This document shows positions 1 to 10,569 of a DNA stretch of 64,000 nt, piece by piece. Every line of letters starts with the position of its first letter. Position 1 is the stretch's first letter. This stretch comes from Pseudomonas vlassakiae. Lineage in GTDB: Bacteria > Pseudomonadota > Gammaproteobacteria > Pseudomonadales > Pseudomonadaceae. Under the pieces are notes generated by a model, which searched no databases, was not told the origin of the DNA, and was given only the letters and a program-made list of their open reading frames with translations. A program made the translations under genes and the position numbers. The DNA is taken from NCBI RefSeq assembly GCF_014269035.2, contig NZ_JABWRP020000001.1, positions 372,001 to 436,000 of the forward strand, read 5' to 3'.

Positions 1-2355
1 CCGCAGGGCCGCCTGCTGCGTGACTACAGCGTGTTGCTCGACCAGGCCAAGGCCCAGGGCCAGCAGCCTGCTGCCGGCAATGTCAACCCGGCCACCAGCA
101 GCGCAGGCAGCTACACCACCAAACGCCGCGACACCCTGTGGCAGATCGCTGCCCGCAATACCCAGGGCGGTGGCTCGGTGCAGCAGACCATGATCGCCAT
201 CCAGGCACTCAACCCGGATGCCTTTATCGGCAACAACATCAACCAGCTGAAGGTGGGCCAGGTCCTGCGTCTGCCCGATCAGCAGCAGGTCCAGAGCATT
301 CCTCAGGGCGAAGCCAATCGTGAAGTGGCCGAGCAGTATGCCGCCTGGCGTGAAGGCCGGCGCCTGGGGCCGCGTGCACGGCAGCTGGATGCCACCCGCC
401 GCGGTGCCGCCGATGCCGCGCCCGAGCGTATCGCCCAGGGCGACAACCTGCGCCTGGTCAGCCCCGGGACGCAGGCTGGCGGCAACCGTGCCAAGGCCAT
501 CAGCGACAAGCTGGCGGTGGCCCAGGAAAGCCTGGATACCAGCCGTCGTGACAACGAAGAATTGAAAAGCCGGGTGAGTGACCTGCAGAGTCAGATGGAC
601 AAGCTGCAGAAGCTGATTCAGCTGAAGAATGACCAGTTGGCGCGCCTCGAAGCCCAGGGGGCGGCCGCTGAAGCACCGCCTGCGGGCGCGTTGCCGGGTG
701 AGCCGGCCCCTGCGCAGCCACCTGCGGCAGGTTTGGCCCCGGCCGAACCGGTGGTCGCGCCAGCGCCGGCAGCAGTCGATACGGCCCCGGCTGCAGCTCC
801 CGTCGACGAGGTTGCGCCTGCGCAGCCAGGTGCCATCGACGAGATGCTGGCCAATCCTGTGGTGCTGGGCCTGATCGCCGGCTCCGCGTTCCTCGTGCTG
901 TTGCTCCTGCTGTTGCTGCTGGCGCGCAAGCGCAAGGCGCAGCAAGAGGCGGAAAAACACCTGCGCATGGCCCGCGCGCTGGCCGAGGAAGGCGAGCGCA
1001 GCCCGGACCTCGACCTGCCACCGAGCAGCTTCGATGGGCTGGAAGTGTCCGCGCCGAGCGTCACCCTATCGCCTGCCGTGGTGGCGGCTTCTGCTGCCGC
1101 TGCCGTGGCTGCGGAAAAACCGGCCGCCCCCGCACCTGCGGCCGCGGTTGCCGAGCCCGAGCCGGTACAGGACCCGAATGCCGAATTGCTGGCTGAGGTG
1201 GATCTGAGCCTGTCGCGTGGTCGCCTGAACCACGCGGCCGACCTGCTGGAAGCAGCAGTGGCGGCGCAGCCGGAGAATGACACCCTGCGCCTCAAGCTGA
1301 TGGACGTTTACGCTCGCCAGGGCGACCACAGCGCTTTCGTCGAGCAGGAGCGCAAGCTGCCTGGCAGCGAAGCGAACACGGCGCAGGTCAACAGCCTCAA
1401 GGAGCGCTACCCGGCCATGCTGGGGCTTGCTGCCGCCGCTGCCGCCGCTGGCGTCGGGGCTGCGGCACTGGCCGCGGAGATGGACGAGCAGTATGTCCAG
1501 GAGTTGCTGCAGGAACAGCCGCAAGCGCCAGCTGCAGCGCAACCTGAGCCGCAGGCGGTGGTCGAGCCGGAGCCGGCAACTGAGCCTGATCTGGAAGCAG
1601 CCGCCGAGGCGTTTACCGAGACCTCGGTGCTCGATGATAACGACCTGGACAGCGCCTTCGACCTGAGCCTCGGGGATGATCTGCCGTTGGATGATCAGCT
1701 TGAGCCGCCGACGCTGGATGAGGCGTCACTGGCTGAAGCGCAGGGGCCCGCTGAGCCGGCTGCCGTGGCGCCGGAAACCGATGCCGATGCCGATTTCGAA
1801 GCCTTGCTGGCCCAAGCCCAGGCCGAGCCGCAGAGCGTCGACGACCTGGCCGATTTCGACCTGTCCGATTTCGATCTCGACAGTGGCGAGGCGGCTGCCC
1901 CGGCTGCGGCGGAAGAAGAACCGGTGGATGTCGCCGCCGAACTGGCAGCCTTCGACACGCTCCCGGAATTCGAGCCGATTTCCGAACTGGAACTGCCGGA
2001 AGACTTCGATCTGTCGTTGTCACTGGAGGACGACTCGCCGGCGGCCAAGAGCTTTGCCTCGGAGCTGAACGACGTCAACGCCGAGCTGGACAAGCTGTCG
2101 CAGAGCCTGGAGTCCCCGTCCCTGGAGCCACACTTCACCGCCGAGGACGCCGCAGCCGAACCCGAGCCGCTGGATGACCTGGACTTCGACTTCTTCTCCG
2201 GTGCCGACGAAGTCGCGACCAAGCTTGACCTCGCGCGTGCCTACATCGACATGGGCGACCATCAAGGGGCTCGTGACATCCTCGATGAAGTGGTCAAGGA
2301 CGGTGATGACGGCCAGCGTCAGGAAGCCGAAGAGATGCTCTCGCGTCTGGTCTGA
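1..2355 (+). CDS. fimV: FimV peptidoglycan-binding polar hub protein, 5'-truncated
   Basis: The reading frame is open from base 1, so the N-terminus (signal peptide and FimV N-terminal domain) lies outside the window and the in-frame GTG at 31 is not the start. Visible in order: a LysM domain (about residues 36-92 counted from base 1) for peptidoglycan binding, a coiled coil (about 169-219), a Pro/Ala-rich linker, one transmembrane helix (about 287-308), a long acidic cytoplasmic region with a TPR-like segment, and the conserved C-terminal FimV domain (about the last 50 residues). FimV organises the cell pole for type IV pili and cAMP signalling in Pseudomonas. The downstream order truA-trpF-accD supports the identity. 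Confidence 0.95.
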   Translation, partial: PQGRLLRDYSVLLDQAKAQGQQPAAGNVNPATSSAGSYTTKRRDTLWQIAARNTQGGGSVQQTMIAIQALNPDAFIGNNINQLKVGQVLRLPDQQQVQSIPQGEANREVAEQYAAWREGRRLGPRARQLDATRRGAADAAPERIAQGDNLRLVSPGTQAGGNRAKAISDKLAVAQESLDTSRRDNEELKSRVSDLQSQMDKLQKLIQLKNDQLARLEAQGAAAEAPPAGALPGEPAPAQPPAAGLAPAEPVVAPAPAAVDTAPAAAPVDEVAPAQPGAIDEMLANPVVLGLIAGSAFLVLLLLLLLLARKRKAQQEAEKHLRMARALAEEGERSPDLDLPPSSFDGLEVSAPSVTLSPAVVAASAAAAVAAEKPAAPAPAAAVAEPEPVQDPNAELLAEVDLSLSRGRLNHAADLLEAAVAAQPENDTLRLKLMDVYARQGDHSAFVEQERKLPGSEANTAQVNSLKERYPAMLGLAAAAAAAGVGAAALAAEMDEQYVQELLQEQPQAPAAAQPEPQAVVEPEPATEPDLEAAAEAFTETSVLDDNDLDSAFDLSLGDDLPLDDQLEPPTLDEASLAEAQGPAEPAAVAPETDADADFEALLAQAQAEPQSVDDLADFDLSDFDLDSGEAAAPAAAEEEPVDVAAELAAFDTLPEFEPISELELPEDFDLSLSLEDDSPAAKSFASELNDVNAELDKLSQSLESPSLEPHFTAEDAAAEPEPLDDLDFDFFSGADEVATKLDLARAYIDMGDHQGARDILDEVVKDGDDGQRQEAEEMLSRLV

Positions 2356-2362
2356 GTGCGCC

Positions 2363-2406
2363 TTCCAGGGCCTGTTCGCGGCTGAAGCCGCGAACAGGCC
2401 CTGGAA
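2363..2406. repeat. Perfect 21-bp inverted repeat downstream of fimV
   Basis: Arms 2363-2383 and 2386-2406 are exact reverse complements separated by 2 bases, giving a very stable hairpin 8 bases after the fimV stop. It has no T-run on the plus strand, so it is either a Rho-independent-like attenuator of weak type, an mRNA 3'-end stabiliser or a dispersed palindrome. Confidence 0.8.
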
Positions 2407-2492
2407 ACTCATGCAAAATCAATGGCAGCCCTGCACGGCTGCCATTGTCGTTATAATCCCGCCATTCCGTATCACCCACAGGTTTCACGCTC

Positions 2493-3347
2493 TTGGACAT
2501 CATCGATACTGCCGCCTCCGAATCGGCCGCCGAAGGCTTCACCCGCATTGCCCTGGGTGTGGAATACAAAGGCTCGCGCTATCGCGGCTGGCAGCGCCAG
2601 GCCAGCGGCGTACCCAGCGTCCAGCAGGCCCTGGAGCAGGCGCTGTCGAAGGTGGCCGACGAGCCGATCAGCGTCATCTGCGCCGGGCGCACCGATGCCG
2701 GCGTGCACGGCTGCGGGCAGGTCGTGCATTTCGATACCCGCGCCGTACGTGACGAGCGTGCCTGGACCCTGGGCACCAATTTCAACCTGCCCCACGACAT
2801 CAGCGTGGTCTGGTCGCGGCCGATGCCGGCGGACTTCCATGCGCGCTTCAAGGCTTGCGCCCGGCGCTACCGCTATGTGATCTACAACGACCCGATCCGT
2901 CCCGCGCACCTGGCCGAGGAAGTGACCTGGAACCACCGCCCGCTCGACGTCGAGCGCATGGCCCAGGCCGCCCAGTACCTGCTCGGTACCCATGATTTCA
3001 GCGCCTTCCGCGCCAGCCAGTGCCAGGCCAAGTCGCCGATCAAGCACATCCACCACCTGCGTGTGACCCGCCATGGCCAGATGATCGTGCTGGACGTGCG
3101 TGCCACCGCTTTCCTGCACCACATGGTGCGCAACATCGCCGGCGTGCTGATGACCATCGGTGCAGGTGAGCGTCCGGTCGAGTGGGCCCGTGAAGTGCTG
3201 GAGGGGCGCAACCGCCGTGAAGGCGGGGTGACCGCGCACCCTTATGGCCTGTACCTGGTGCAAGTGGAGTACCCGGCAGAATTCCAGCTGCCACAGCGTT
3301 ACATCGGCCCACACTTTTTGACCGGTTACGAGGCGCTGGCCGACTGA
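2493..3347 (+). CDS. truA: tRNA pseudouridine(38-40) synthase TruA
   Basis: TruA isomerises uridines 38-40 in the anticodon arm of tRNAs. The catalytic aspartate is visible in the GRTDAGVHG motif (Asp68), and the RYRYVIYN and HHMVRNIAG blocks are typical of the family. The length of 284 residues fits. The chosen start is a TTG at 2493, because the conserved N-terminus begins close to it and no ATG lies nearby; a slightly different start is possible. A TATAAT hexamer at 2452-2457 lies just upstream and may be the -10 element of its promoter, though no good -35 is seen. It lies between fimV and trpF, as in other Pseudomonas. Confidence 0.95.
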   Translation: MDIIDTAASESAAEGFTRIALGVEYKGSRYRGWQRQASGVPSVQQALEQALSKVADEPISVICAGRTDAGVHGCGQVVHFDTRAVRDERAWTLGTNFNLPHDISVVWSRPMPADFHARFKACARRYRYVIYNDPIRPAHLAEEVTWNHRPLDVERMAQAAQYLLGTHDFSAFRASQCQAKSPIKHIHHLRVTRHGQMIVLDVRATAFLHHMVRNIAGVLMTIGAGERPVEWAREVLEGRNRREGGVTAHPYGLYLVQVEYPAEFQLPQRYIGPHFLTGYEALAD

Positions 3348-3407
3348 CGCGTCAGCAGTCATTTGCTACCATCGGGCCTTTCACCACTCACTCAAGGTTT
3401 GCTGTCC

Positions 3408-4028
3408 ATGAGCAACGTTCGCAGCAAGATCTGCGGGATTACCCGCATCGAAGACGCGCTGGCCGCCGCCGAAGCGGGCGCCGATGCCATCGGCTTCGTC
3501 TTCTATGCCAGGAGCCCGCGTGCCGTGGACGTGCGCCAGGCACGGTCGATCATTGCCGAGCTGCCGCCGTTCGTGACCACGGTCGGGCTGTTCGTCAACG
3601 CCTCGCGTTGTGAGCTGAACGAGATCGTCGAGGTGGTGCCCCTGGACCTGCTACAGTTCCACGGCGATGAGACCCCGGCTGATTGCGAGGGCTATCATCG
3701 CCCCTGGATCAAGGCGCTGCGGGTGCGCCCGGGCGATGACCTGGAGGCCGCCTGCCAGCACTATGCCGGCGCCCGCGGCATTCTCCTTGACACTTACGTG
3801 GCCGGTGTACCGGGCGGTACCGGCGAGGCCTTCGACTGGTCGCTGGTCCCGGCGCGGCTGAGCAAGCCGATCATCCTCGCGGGCGGGCTGTCGGCCGACA
3901 ACGTCGGCCAGGCAATCGCCCAGGTGCGGCCGTATGCGGTGGATGTCAGTGGCGGTGTGGAGCAGGCCAAGGGCATCAAGGATGCCGCGAAGATCGAAGC
4001 CTTCATGCATGCGGTGAAACAGGCGTGA
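3408..4028 (+). CDS. trpF: Phosphoribosylanthranilate isomerase
   Basis: TrpF catalyses the Amadori rearrangement of phosphoribosylanthranilate to CdRP in tryptophan synthesis. The protein is 206 residues and shows the (beta/alpha)8 family motifs: KICGITR with catalytic Cys9, [13 protein letters not shown] with the catalytic Asp128, and the phosphate-binding ILAGGL and DVSGGVE segments. The ATG at 3408 is preferred over the in-frame codon at 3363 because it starts directly before the conserved SKICGIT strand. It is a stand-alone trpF, not fused to trpC, as usual in Pseudomonas. Confidence 0.96.
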   Translation: MSNVRSKICGITRIEDALAAAEAGADAIGFVFYARSPRAVDVRQARSIIAELPPFVTTVGLFVNASRCELNEIVEVVPLDLLQFHGDETPADCEGYHRPWIKALRVRPGDDLEAACQHYAGARGILLDTYVAGVPGGTGEAFDWSLVPARLSKPIILAGGLSADNVGQAIAQVRPYAVDVSGGVEQAKGIKDAAKIEAFMHAVKQA

Positions 4029-4250
4029 CGGCAGATGTGACGGCTGGCGGCGCGCCATCGTCCATAGGTTTCGCAGCCCTGCGGGGCGGCCAGCGGCAAG
4101 CCGCGTGGCCAAACGACAGATTGAAGACGGTGCGGTGCGCAGGCAGCCCCTGTGGCCGGGTCGTCATCGTTTCATAGAAGAATTTGAGCTCAAGGGCAGG
4201 GCATGGCCGGCCAGTCCGGTCCCCGTCCGCCAATACTGGAGAAATAAAGC

Positions 4251-5144
4251 ATGAGCAACTGGTTAGTCGACAAACTGATCCCTTCGATCATGCGTTCCGA
4301 GGTGAAGAAGAGCTCGGTGCCGGAAGGCCTGTGGCACAAGTGCCCGGCCTGCGAGGCCGTGCTGTATCGTCCGGAGCTGGAAAAGACCCTGGATGTCTGC
4401 CCCAAGTGCAACCACCACATGCGCATTGGCGCACGTGCCCGCATCGACATCTTCCTCGACCCGGAAGGCCGCGCCGAACTCGGTGCCGATCTGGAGCCGG
4501 TCGACCGCCTGAAGTTCCGTGACGGCAAGAAGTACAAGGACCGCCTGGCCGGTGCGCAAAAGCAGACCGGCGAAAAAGACGCCCTGATCTCCATGAGCGG
4601 CACCCTGATGGGCATGCCGATCGTGGTCAGCGCCTTCGAGTTCTCGTTCATGGGGGGCTCCATGGGTGCCATCGTCGGTGAGCGTTTCGTGCGTGCCGCC
4701 AACTACGCCCTGGAAAACCGCTGCCCGATGGTCTGCTTCTCCGCCTCCGGCGGTGCGCGCATGCAGGAAGCGCTGATCTCGCTGATGCAGATGGCCAAGA
4801 CGTCGGCCGTGCTGGCACGCCTGCGCGAAGAAGGCATCCCGTTCATCTCGGTGCTGACCGACCCCGTCTACGGCGGCGTTTCCGCCAGTCTGGCAATGCT
4901 TGGCGACGTCATCGTCGGTGAGCCGAAGGCCCTGATCGGCTTCGCCGGCCCACGCGTGATCGAGCAGACCGTGCGCGAAAAACTGCCGGAAGGCTTCCAG
5001 CGCAGCGAGTTCCTGCTGGAGCATGGCGCCATCGACCTGATCATCTCCCGTGGCGAACTGCGCCCGCGTCTGGCTCGCCTGCTGGCACAAATGACCGGCC
5101 AGCAGACCCCGGAACAGGCCCGTGAGGTCGCTGCGGTCGCGTGA
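4251..5144 (+). CDS. accD: Acetyl-CoA carboxylase carboxyltransferase subunit beta
   Basis: AccD pairs with AccA to transfer the carboxyl group from biotin to acetyl-CoA, giving malonyl-CoA for fatty-acid synthesis. The N-terminal four-cysteine zinc ribbon is present (Cys31, 34, 50, 53), followed by the crotonase-like carboxyltransferase core with [10 protein letters not shown] and the [10 protein letters not shown] segment. Length 297 residues is typical. GGAGA lies just before the ATG. The stop overlaps the folC start (TGATG), so translation of the two is probably coupled. Confidence 0.97.
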   Translation: MSNWLVDKLIPSIMRSEVKKSSVPEGLWHKCPACEAVLYRPELEKTLDVCPKCNHHMRIGARARIDIFLDPEGRAELGADLEPVDRLKFRDGKKYKDRLAGAQKQTGEKDALISMSGTLMGMPIVVSAFEFSFMGGSMGAIVGERFVRAANYALENRCPMVCFSASGGARMQEALISLMQMAKTSAVLARLREEGIPFISVLTDPVYGGVSASLAMLGDVIVGEPKALIGFAGPRVIEQTVREKLPEGFQRSEFLLEHGAIDLIISRGELRPRLARLLAQMTGQQTPEQAREVAAVA

Positions 5145-6430
5145 TGAAACAACGATCCCTGGGCGAGTGGCTCGCCTACCTCGAGCAATTGCACCCCTCG
5201 GCCATCGACATGGGCCTGGAGCGGTCGCAGAAGGTGCTTGCCCGGCTGGCGCTGGGCAAACTGGCGCCACGGGTGGTCACCGTGACCGGCACCAACGGCA
5301 AGGGCTCGACCTGCGCCTTCGTGGCCTCGCTGCTGCGGGCCCAGGGGCTGAAGGTGGGGGTGTACAGTTCGCCCCACCTGTTGCGCTACAACGAACGGGT
5401 GCTGATCGACGGCCAGCAAGCCAGCGATGAGCGCCTGTGCGAGGCCTTCGCCGCCGTCGAGGCGGCGCGGGGCGAGATTTCCCTGACCTACTTCGAGATG
5501 GGCACGCTGGCGGCGTTCTGGTTGTTCTACCAGTCGCAGCTGGATGCCGTGGTGCTCGAAGTGGGGCTCGGTGGCCGCCTGGACACCGTGAACGTGGTGG
5601 ATGCCGACCTGGCGCTGGTCACCAGCATCGGCGTCGACCATGTCGAATACCTTGGCGATACCCGCGAGCAGGTGGCCTTCGAGAAGGCCGGCATCTTCCG
5701 CCAGGGCAGGCCGGCGCTGTGCGGTGACCTCGACCCGCCGCAGCCGTTGCTGGACAAGGCCGCCGAACTGGCGGCGCCGCTGTTCCTGCGCGGCCGTGAT
5801 TTCGATCTGGCAAGCAGCGAAGGTGGCTGGGACTGGCGCGGCGTCACTGCAGATGGCAAGCCGGTAGCGTTGCATGGCCTGCCGCTGCTCGACCTGCCCA
5901 TGGAAAACGCGACCCTGGCCCTGCAGGCCTACCTGCTGATGGGCCTGCCGTGGGAGGCCGGGCAGATCCGTCAGGCCTTGCTCGACACCCGCATCACCGG
6001 CCGTCTCGACCGTCGCCAGTTGACCTGGCAGGGTAGGCGCGTGGAGCTGTTGCTGGATGTCGGGCACAACCCGCACGCCGCCGAATATCTGGCCCGCCGC
6101 CTGGCTGCGCGTCCATTGAAGGGGCGGCGCCTGGCAGTGTTCGGCCTGCTCGCCGACAAGGACCTGCACGGCGTCATCGCGCCGTTGCACGGCTTGGTCG
6201 ACGAGTGGGCGGTGGCGCCGCTGCATACCCCGCGCAGCCGTCCGGCTGGCGAATTGGCCGCTGCCTTGACGAACCACGGCGCCGCGGTGAAGTCTTACCC
6301 CAGCGTCGACGCAGCCCTTGAAGGGCAATGCGCGCAGGCGACGGCGGATGATCAGATTCTGCTGTTCGGTTCGTTTTTCTGTGTCGCCGAGGCCCTGGAA
6401 TGGCTGGAGCGGCAGGCCCTGGAGGGGTGA
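5144..6430 (+). CDS. folC: Bifunctional folylpolyglutamate synthase / dihydrofolate synthase
   Basis: FolC adds glutamate to dihydropteroate and then further glutamates to folates. The Mur-ligase type P-loop VTGTNGKGST sits at about residues 47-56, followed by the GVYSSPHL folate loop, EVGLGGRLD, and the C-terminal domain with DVGHNPHA. Length is 428 residues. The ATG at 5144 overlaps the accD stop by one base and is preferred to the GTG one codon earlier. It is followed after 4 bases by a SPOR-domain gene, so the three genes form an operon. Confidence 0.96.
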   Translation: MKQRSLGEWLAYLEQLHPSAIDMGLERSQKVLARLALGKLAPRVVTVTGTNGKGSTCAFVASLLRAQGLKVGVYSSPHLLRYNERVLIDGQQASDERLCEAFAAVEAARGEISLTYFEMGTLAAFWLFYQSQLDAVVLEVGLGGRLDTVNVVDADLALVTSIGVDHVEYLGDTREQVAFEKAGIFRQGRPALCGDLDPPQPLLDKAAELAAPLFLRGRDFDLASSEGGWDWRGVTADGKPVALHGLPLLDLPMENATLALQAYLLMGLPWEAGQIRQALLDTRITGRLDRRQLTWQGRRVELLLDVGHNPHAAEYLARRLAARPLKGRRLAVFGLLADKDLHGVIAPLHGLVDEWAVAPLHTPRSRPAGELAAALTNHGAAVKSYPSVDAALEGQCAQATADDQILLFGSFFCVAEALEWLERQALEG

Positions 6431-6434
6431 CTAG

Positions 6435-7106
6435 ATGGCAGTGCTGGACAAAGGGATGAAGCAGCGCATGGTGGGTGCGTTGGTGCTGGTGGCGCTGGCG
6501 GTGATTTTCCTGCCAATGCTGTTCACCCGCCAGGACGAGATGCGCCAGGTACATGTCGACGCCCCCCAGGCGCCGGCCATGCCGACCCTGCCGGAGGTCA
6601 AGGTTGAGCCAGTGACGGTGCCGGAGCCGCAGCCGCTGCCTGAACAGCCTGAACAGCCCGAGCAACCGCCAGTGGTGGTCAGCGAGTCGACGGCGCCGGT
6701 GAAGGCGCCAAGCCAGCCAATCACGCCGTCGCCGCAGACCCAGGTGCAAGCCCAGCCCAAACCGCAGGCGGCAGTGCAAACGCCAGCACCCGCTGCCAAG
6801 CCGGCCGCGCCAGTGGCCACTGCACCCGCGCCTGCACCTGCACCGTCGAAGATCGATGCCAATGGCCTGCCGGTAAGCTGGTCGATCCAGCTGGCCAGCC
6901 TGTCCAGCCGGGCCGGCGCCGAGAACCTGCAGAAGACCCTGCGCAGCCAGGGCTACAACGCCTACATCCGTTCGGCCGGTGGCATGAACCGGGTGTATGT
7001 CGGGCCGTTGATCGAGCGTGCCGAGGCAGACAAGCTCAAAGACGTGATCAACCGCCAGCAGAAGCTCAATGGCTTCGTGACGCGCTTCCAGCCTGAAAAA
7101 GGCTAA
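6435..7106 (+). CDS. SPOR-domain cell-division protein, DedD-like
   Basis: This is a 223-residue membrane-anchored protein. It has a short cytoplasmic N-terminus, one transmembrane helix (about residues 12-31), a long Pro/Gln/Ala-rich periplasmic linker (about 40-140) and a C-terminal SPOR domain (about 149-222). SPOR domains bind peptidoglycan lacking stem peptides at the septum. The layout and the place between folC and cvpA match DedD of other gammaproteobacteria. The symbol dedD is likely but is inferred from architecture. Confidence 0.88.
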   Translation: MAVLDKGMKQRMVGALVLVALAVIFLPMLFTRQDEMRQVHVDAPQAPAMPTLPEVKVEPVTVPEPQPLPEQPEQPEQPPVVVSESTAPVKAPSQPITPSPQTQVQAQPKPQAAVQTPAPAAKPAAPVATAPAPAPAPSKIDANGLPVSWSIQLASLSSRAGAENLQKTLRSQGYNAYIRSAGGMNRVYVGPLIERAEADKLKDVINRQQKLNGFVTRFQPEKG

Positions 7107-7236
7107 AACCGCGGCGCTCCCGCAGAGGATCGGCGCAGGCCGGAAAACCTGACCCGCCGATCCACCTGACATTCCGCTTACTCCCAGCCTTTTGCTCTGG
7201 TAAAATGCGCCGCCTCAAACGTCTGCAGGCAGCACC

Positions 7237-7794
7237 GTGGCCTTTACCCTGGTTGATTGGGCGATCATCGCGATCATCGCCGTCTCCACACTGATCAGTC
7301 TCAAGCGCGGCTTCGTCAAGGAGGCCTTGTCCCTGCTCATCTGGATCGTCGCGGGGGCGGTCGCCTGGATGTTCGGTGGTTCGCTTTCGGTGTACCTTGA
7401 GAGCTATATCCAGACGCCGTCGATGCGCACCATCGCCGGCTGCGCCATTCTTTTCGTCGCCACCCTGCTGGTGGGCGCCATGCTCAACTTCCTGATCGGC
7501 GAGCTGATCCGCGTGACCGGGCTGTCCGGCACCGATCGCTTCCTCGGCATGGCCTTTGGTGCCGCGCGCGGGGGCTTGCTGGTGGTGGTAGCGGTCGGCC
7601 TGCTCAGCCTGGGGCCGGTGCAGCAAGACAGCTGGTGGCAGGAATCTCGCCTGATACCACAGTTTCTATTGGTCGCTGACTGGTCGAAAAACCTGATCCT
7701 GGGTTTCACCCATCAGTGGTCTTCAAGTGGGGTGATCAGCGCTCCGGCTGATCTTCCATTCAAGGAGCAGTTGCTCGGGCCGGCAAAGCCCTGA
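7237..7794 (+). CDS. cvpA: CvpA family inner-membrane protein
   Basis: This is a 185-residue protein with about four hydrophobic segments and the family opening DWAIIAIIAVSTLISLKRGFVKEALSLL split across the first helix. CvpA was named for colicin V production and affects envelope homeostasis; its biochemical role is not settled. The start is GTG at 7237. It lies directly upstream of purF, the classic cvpA-purF arrangement. A weak -10-like TAAAAT (7201-7206) precedes it. Confidence 0.93.
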   Translation: MAFTLVDWAIIAIIAVSTLISLKRGFVKEALSLLIWIVAGAVAWMFGGSLSVYLESYIQTPSMRTIAGCAILFVATLLVGAMLNFLIGELIRVTGLSGTDRFLGMAFGAARGGLLVVVAVGLLSLGPVQQDSWWQESRLIPQFLLVADWSKNLILGFTHQWSSSGVISAPADLPFKEQLLGPAKP

Positions 7795-7836
7795 GTGCTG
7801 TTCGTTCAAGTTTTATCAAAGTAGGGGTTGCGTCGC

Positions 7837-9342
7837 ATGTGTGGCATCGTCGGTATCGTCGGTAAGTCGAACGTCAATCAGGCGCTGTATGACGCGCTTA
7901 CGGTCCTCCAGCACCGCGGCCAGGACGCTGCCGGTATCGTGACCAGCCACGACGGCCGGTTGTTCCTGCGCAAGGACAATGGCCTGGTGCGCGATGTCTT
8001 CCAGCAGCGCCACATGCAGCGCCTGGTCGGCCACATCGGCATCGGCCATGTGCGCTACCCGACTGCGGGCAGCTCGACGTCGGCCGAGGCCCAGCCGTTC
8101 TACGTCAACTCGCCGTATGGCATCACCCTGGCGCACAACGGCAACCTGACCAACGTCGAGCAGCTGGCCAAGGAGATCTACGAGTCCGACCTGCGCCACG
8201 TCAACACCAATTCCGACTCGGAAGTGCTGCTGAACGTGTTCGCCCATGAGCTGGCCGTGCGTGGCAAGCTGCAGCCGACCGAAGAAGACGTGTTCGCGGC
8301 GGTTTCCCACGTGCACAGCCGTTGCGTCGGCGGCTACGCGGTCGTTGCGATGATCACCGGCTACGGTGTCGTCGGCTTCCGTGACCCGAACGGCATCCGC
8401 CCGGTGGTGTTCGGCCAGCGCCACACCGACGAAGGCGTGGAATACATGATCGCCTCGGAAAGCGTCGCCCTCGACGTGCTCGGCTTCACCCTGATCCGTG
8501 ACCTGGCGCCGGGCGAAGCGGTGTACATCACCGAGGAAGGCCAACTGTTCACCAAGCAGTGCGCCGATGCACCGAAGCTGCAGCCGTGCATCTTCGAGCA
8601 CGTCTACCTGGCCCGCCCGGACTCGATCATCGACGGTATCTCGGTGTACAAGGCCCGTCTGCGCATGGGTGAAAAGCTCGCCGACAAGATCATGCGCGAG
8701 CGCCCGGAGCACGATATCGACGTGGTCATCCCGATCCCGGACACCAGCCGTACTGCCGCGCTGGAGCTGGCCAACCGTCTGGGCGTGAAGTTCCGCGAAG
8801 GCTTCGTCAAGAACCGCTACATCGGCCGTACCTTCATCATGCCTGGCCAGGCCGCACGCAAGAAGTCGGTACGCCAGAAGCTCAACGCCATCGAGCTGGA
8901 GTTCCGCGGCAAGAACGTGATGCTGGTGGACGACTCGATCGTCCGCGGCACCACGTGCAAGCAGATCATCCAGATGGCCCGCGAAGCCGGCGCCAAGAAT
9001 GTCTACTTCTGCTCCGCAGCCCCTGCGGTGCGCTACCCCAACGTCTACGGCATCGACATGCCGAGTGTGCACGAACTGATCGCCCACAACCGTACCACCG
9101 AACAGGTGGCCGAGTTGATCGGCGCCGACTGGCTGGTCTACCAGGACCTGCCGGACCTGATCGACTCGGTCGGTGGCGGCAAGATCAAGATCGATCACTT
9201 CGATTGCGCGGTGTTCAACGGTGAATACGTCACCGGTGACATCGACGAAGCCTACCTTGACCGTATCGAGCAGGCCCGTAACGACCTGGCCAAGGTCAAG
9301 AACCAGGCGGTCAGCGCGATCATCGACCTCTACAACAACTGA
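7837..9342 (+). CDS. purF: Amidophosphoribosyltransferase PurF
   Basis: PurF makes 5-phosphoribosylamine from PRPP and glutamine, the first step of purine synthesis. The start at 7837 gives MCGIVGI, so Met removal exposes the N-terminal catalytic Cys of the class II glutamine amidotransferase; the in-frame codon at 7828 would block this. The glutaminase domain is followed by the phosphoribosyltransferase domain with the PRPP-binding motif [13 protein letters not shown] at about residues 361-373. Length is 501 residues. It is followed after 15 bases by metZ. Confidence 0.98.
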   Translation: MCGIVGIVGKSNVNQALYDALTVLQHRGQDAAGIVTSHDGRLFLRKDNGLVRDVFQQRHMQRLVGHIGIGHVRYPTAGSSTSAEAQPFYVNSPYGITLAHNGNLTNVEQLAKEIYESDLRHVNTNSDSEVLLNVFAHELAVRGKLQPTEEDVFAAVSHVHSRCVGGYAVVAMITGYGVVGFRDPNGIRPVVFGQRHTDEGVEYMIASESVALDVLGFTLIRDLAPGEAVYITEEGQLFTKQCADAPKLQPCIFEHVYLARPDSIIDGISVYKARLRMGEKLADKIMRERPEHDIDVVIPIPDTSRTAALELANRLGVKFREGFVKNRYIGRTFIMPGQAARKKSVRQKLNAIELEFRGKNVMLVDDSIVRGTTCKQIIQMAREAGAKNVYFCSAAPAVRYPNVYGIDMPSVHELIAHNRTTEQVAELIGADWLVYQDLPDLIDSVGGGKIKIDHFDCAVFNGEYVTGDIDEAYLDRIEQARNDLAKVKNQAVSAIIDLYNN

Positions 9343-9357
9343 TTTGGGAGCGACGGC

Positions 9358-10569
9358 ATGACGGATCAATGGGATGCCGGGCGACTGGACAGTGACCTCG
9401 AGGGTGTCGGTTTCGACACCCTGGCGGTGCGCGCCGGTCAAAGCCGTACACCGGAGGCCGAGCACAGCGAAGCGCTGTTCCTGACCTCCAGCTATGTGTT
9501 CCGCACGGCGGCCGATGCCGCTGCGCGTTTTGCCGGCGAAACGCCGGGCAACGTCTACTCGCGCTACACCAACCCGTCCGTGCGTGCCTTCGAAGAGCGC
9601 CTGGCGGCCATGGAAGGCGCCGAGCAGGCCGTGGGCACCTCCACCGGCATGGCGGCGATCCTCGCCGTGGTCATGTCGCTGTGCAGTGCCGGCGACCACG
9701 TGCTGGTGTCGCAGAGCGTGTTCGGCTCGACCATCAGCCTGTTCGAGAAGTACTTCAAGCGCTTCGGTGTGCAGGTGGACTACGTGCCACTGGTCGACCT
9801 CACGGGCTGGGAAAAGGCCATCAAGGCCAACACCAAGCTGCTGATCGTCGAGTCCCCGTCCAACCCGCTGGCCGAGCTGGTCGACATCAGCGCACTGGCC
9901 GAAATCGCCCACGCCCGGGGCGCCATGCTGGTGGTGGACAACTGCTTCAGCACCCCGGCCTTGCAGCAGCCGCTCAAGCTGGGTGCCGACATCGTGTTCC
10001 ACTCGGCCACCAAGTTCATCGACGGCCAGGGCCGTTGCATGGGCGGTGTGGTCGCCGGCCGTGCCGAGCAGATGAAAGAAGTGGTGGGCTTCCTGCGCAC
10101 TGCCGGGCCGACCCTCAGCCCGTTCAACGCCTGGATCTTCACCAAGGGCCTGGAAACCCTCAAGCTGCGCATGCGTGCGCACTGCGAGAGTGCCCAGGTC
10201 CTGGCCGAATGGCTGGAACAACAGGAGGGCGTGGAGAAGGTGCATTACGCCGGCCTGCCAAGCCACCCGCAGCATGAGCTGGCCAAGCGCCAGATGAGCG
10301 GCTTCGGTGCGGTGGTCAGCTTCGAAGTCAAGGGTGGCAAAGAAGGTGCCTGGCGCTTCATCGACGCTACCCGGGTGATTTCGATCACTACCAACCTGGG
10401 TGACAGCAAGACCACCATCGCCCACCCGGCTACCACCTCCCACGGCCGCCTGACGCCGCAGGAGCGAGAAGCGGCGGGCATCCGCGACAGCCTGATCCGG
10501 GTTGCCGTGGGCCTGGAAGACGTGGCTGACCTGCAGGGGGACCTCGCCCGTGGGCTGGCGGCTCTCTGA
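9358..10569 (+). CDS. metZ: O-succinylhomoserine sulfhydrylase MetZ
   Basis: MetZ uses PLP and sulfide to turn O-succinylhomoserine into homocysteine, the direct sulfhydrylation route to methionine used by pseudomonads. The 403-residue protein has the Cys/Met-metabolism enzyme fold, with YSRYTNPT-like [20 protein letters not shown], and the PLP lysine in [11 protein letters not shown] (Lys219). The purF-metZ neighbourhood is conserved in Pseudomonas, which favours MetZ over cystathionine gamma-synthase. Its stop overlaps the next start by one base. Confidence 0.94.
   Translation: MTDQWDAGRLDSDLEGVGFDTLAVRAGQSRTPEAEHSEALFLTSSYVFRTAADAAARFAGETPGNVYSRYTNPSVRAFEERLAAMEGAEQAVGTSTGMAAILAVVMSLCSAGDHVLVSQSVFGSTISLFEKYFKRFGVQVDYVPLVDLTGWEKAIKANTKLLIVESPSNPLAELVDISALAEIAHARGAMLVVDNCFSTPALQQPLKLGADIVFHSATKFIDGQGRCMGGVVAGRAEQMKEVVGFLRTAGPTLSPFNAWIFTKGLETLKLRMRAHCESAQVLAEWLEQQEGVEKVHYAGLPSHPQHELAKRQMSGFGAVVSFEVKGGKEGAWRFIDATRVISITTNLGDSKTTIAHPATTSHGRLTPQEREAAGIRDSLIRVAVGLEDVADLQGDLARGLAAL

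Noticed and set aside
31..33. GTG at 31 as the start of the first gene
   Set aside because: The frame is open to base 1 and codes for FimV-like sequence there, so the gene begins before the window.
7816..10443. 875-codon open frame on the minus strand across purF and metZ
   Set aside because: It is antisense to two well-known enzymes, has composition typical of GC-rich shadow frames (rich in His, Gly, Val, Arg), and no family motif.
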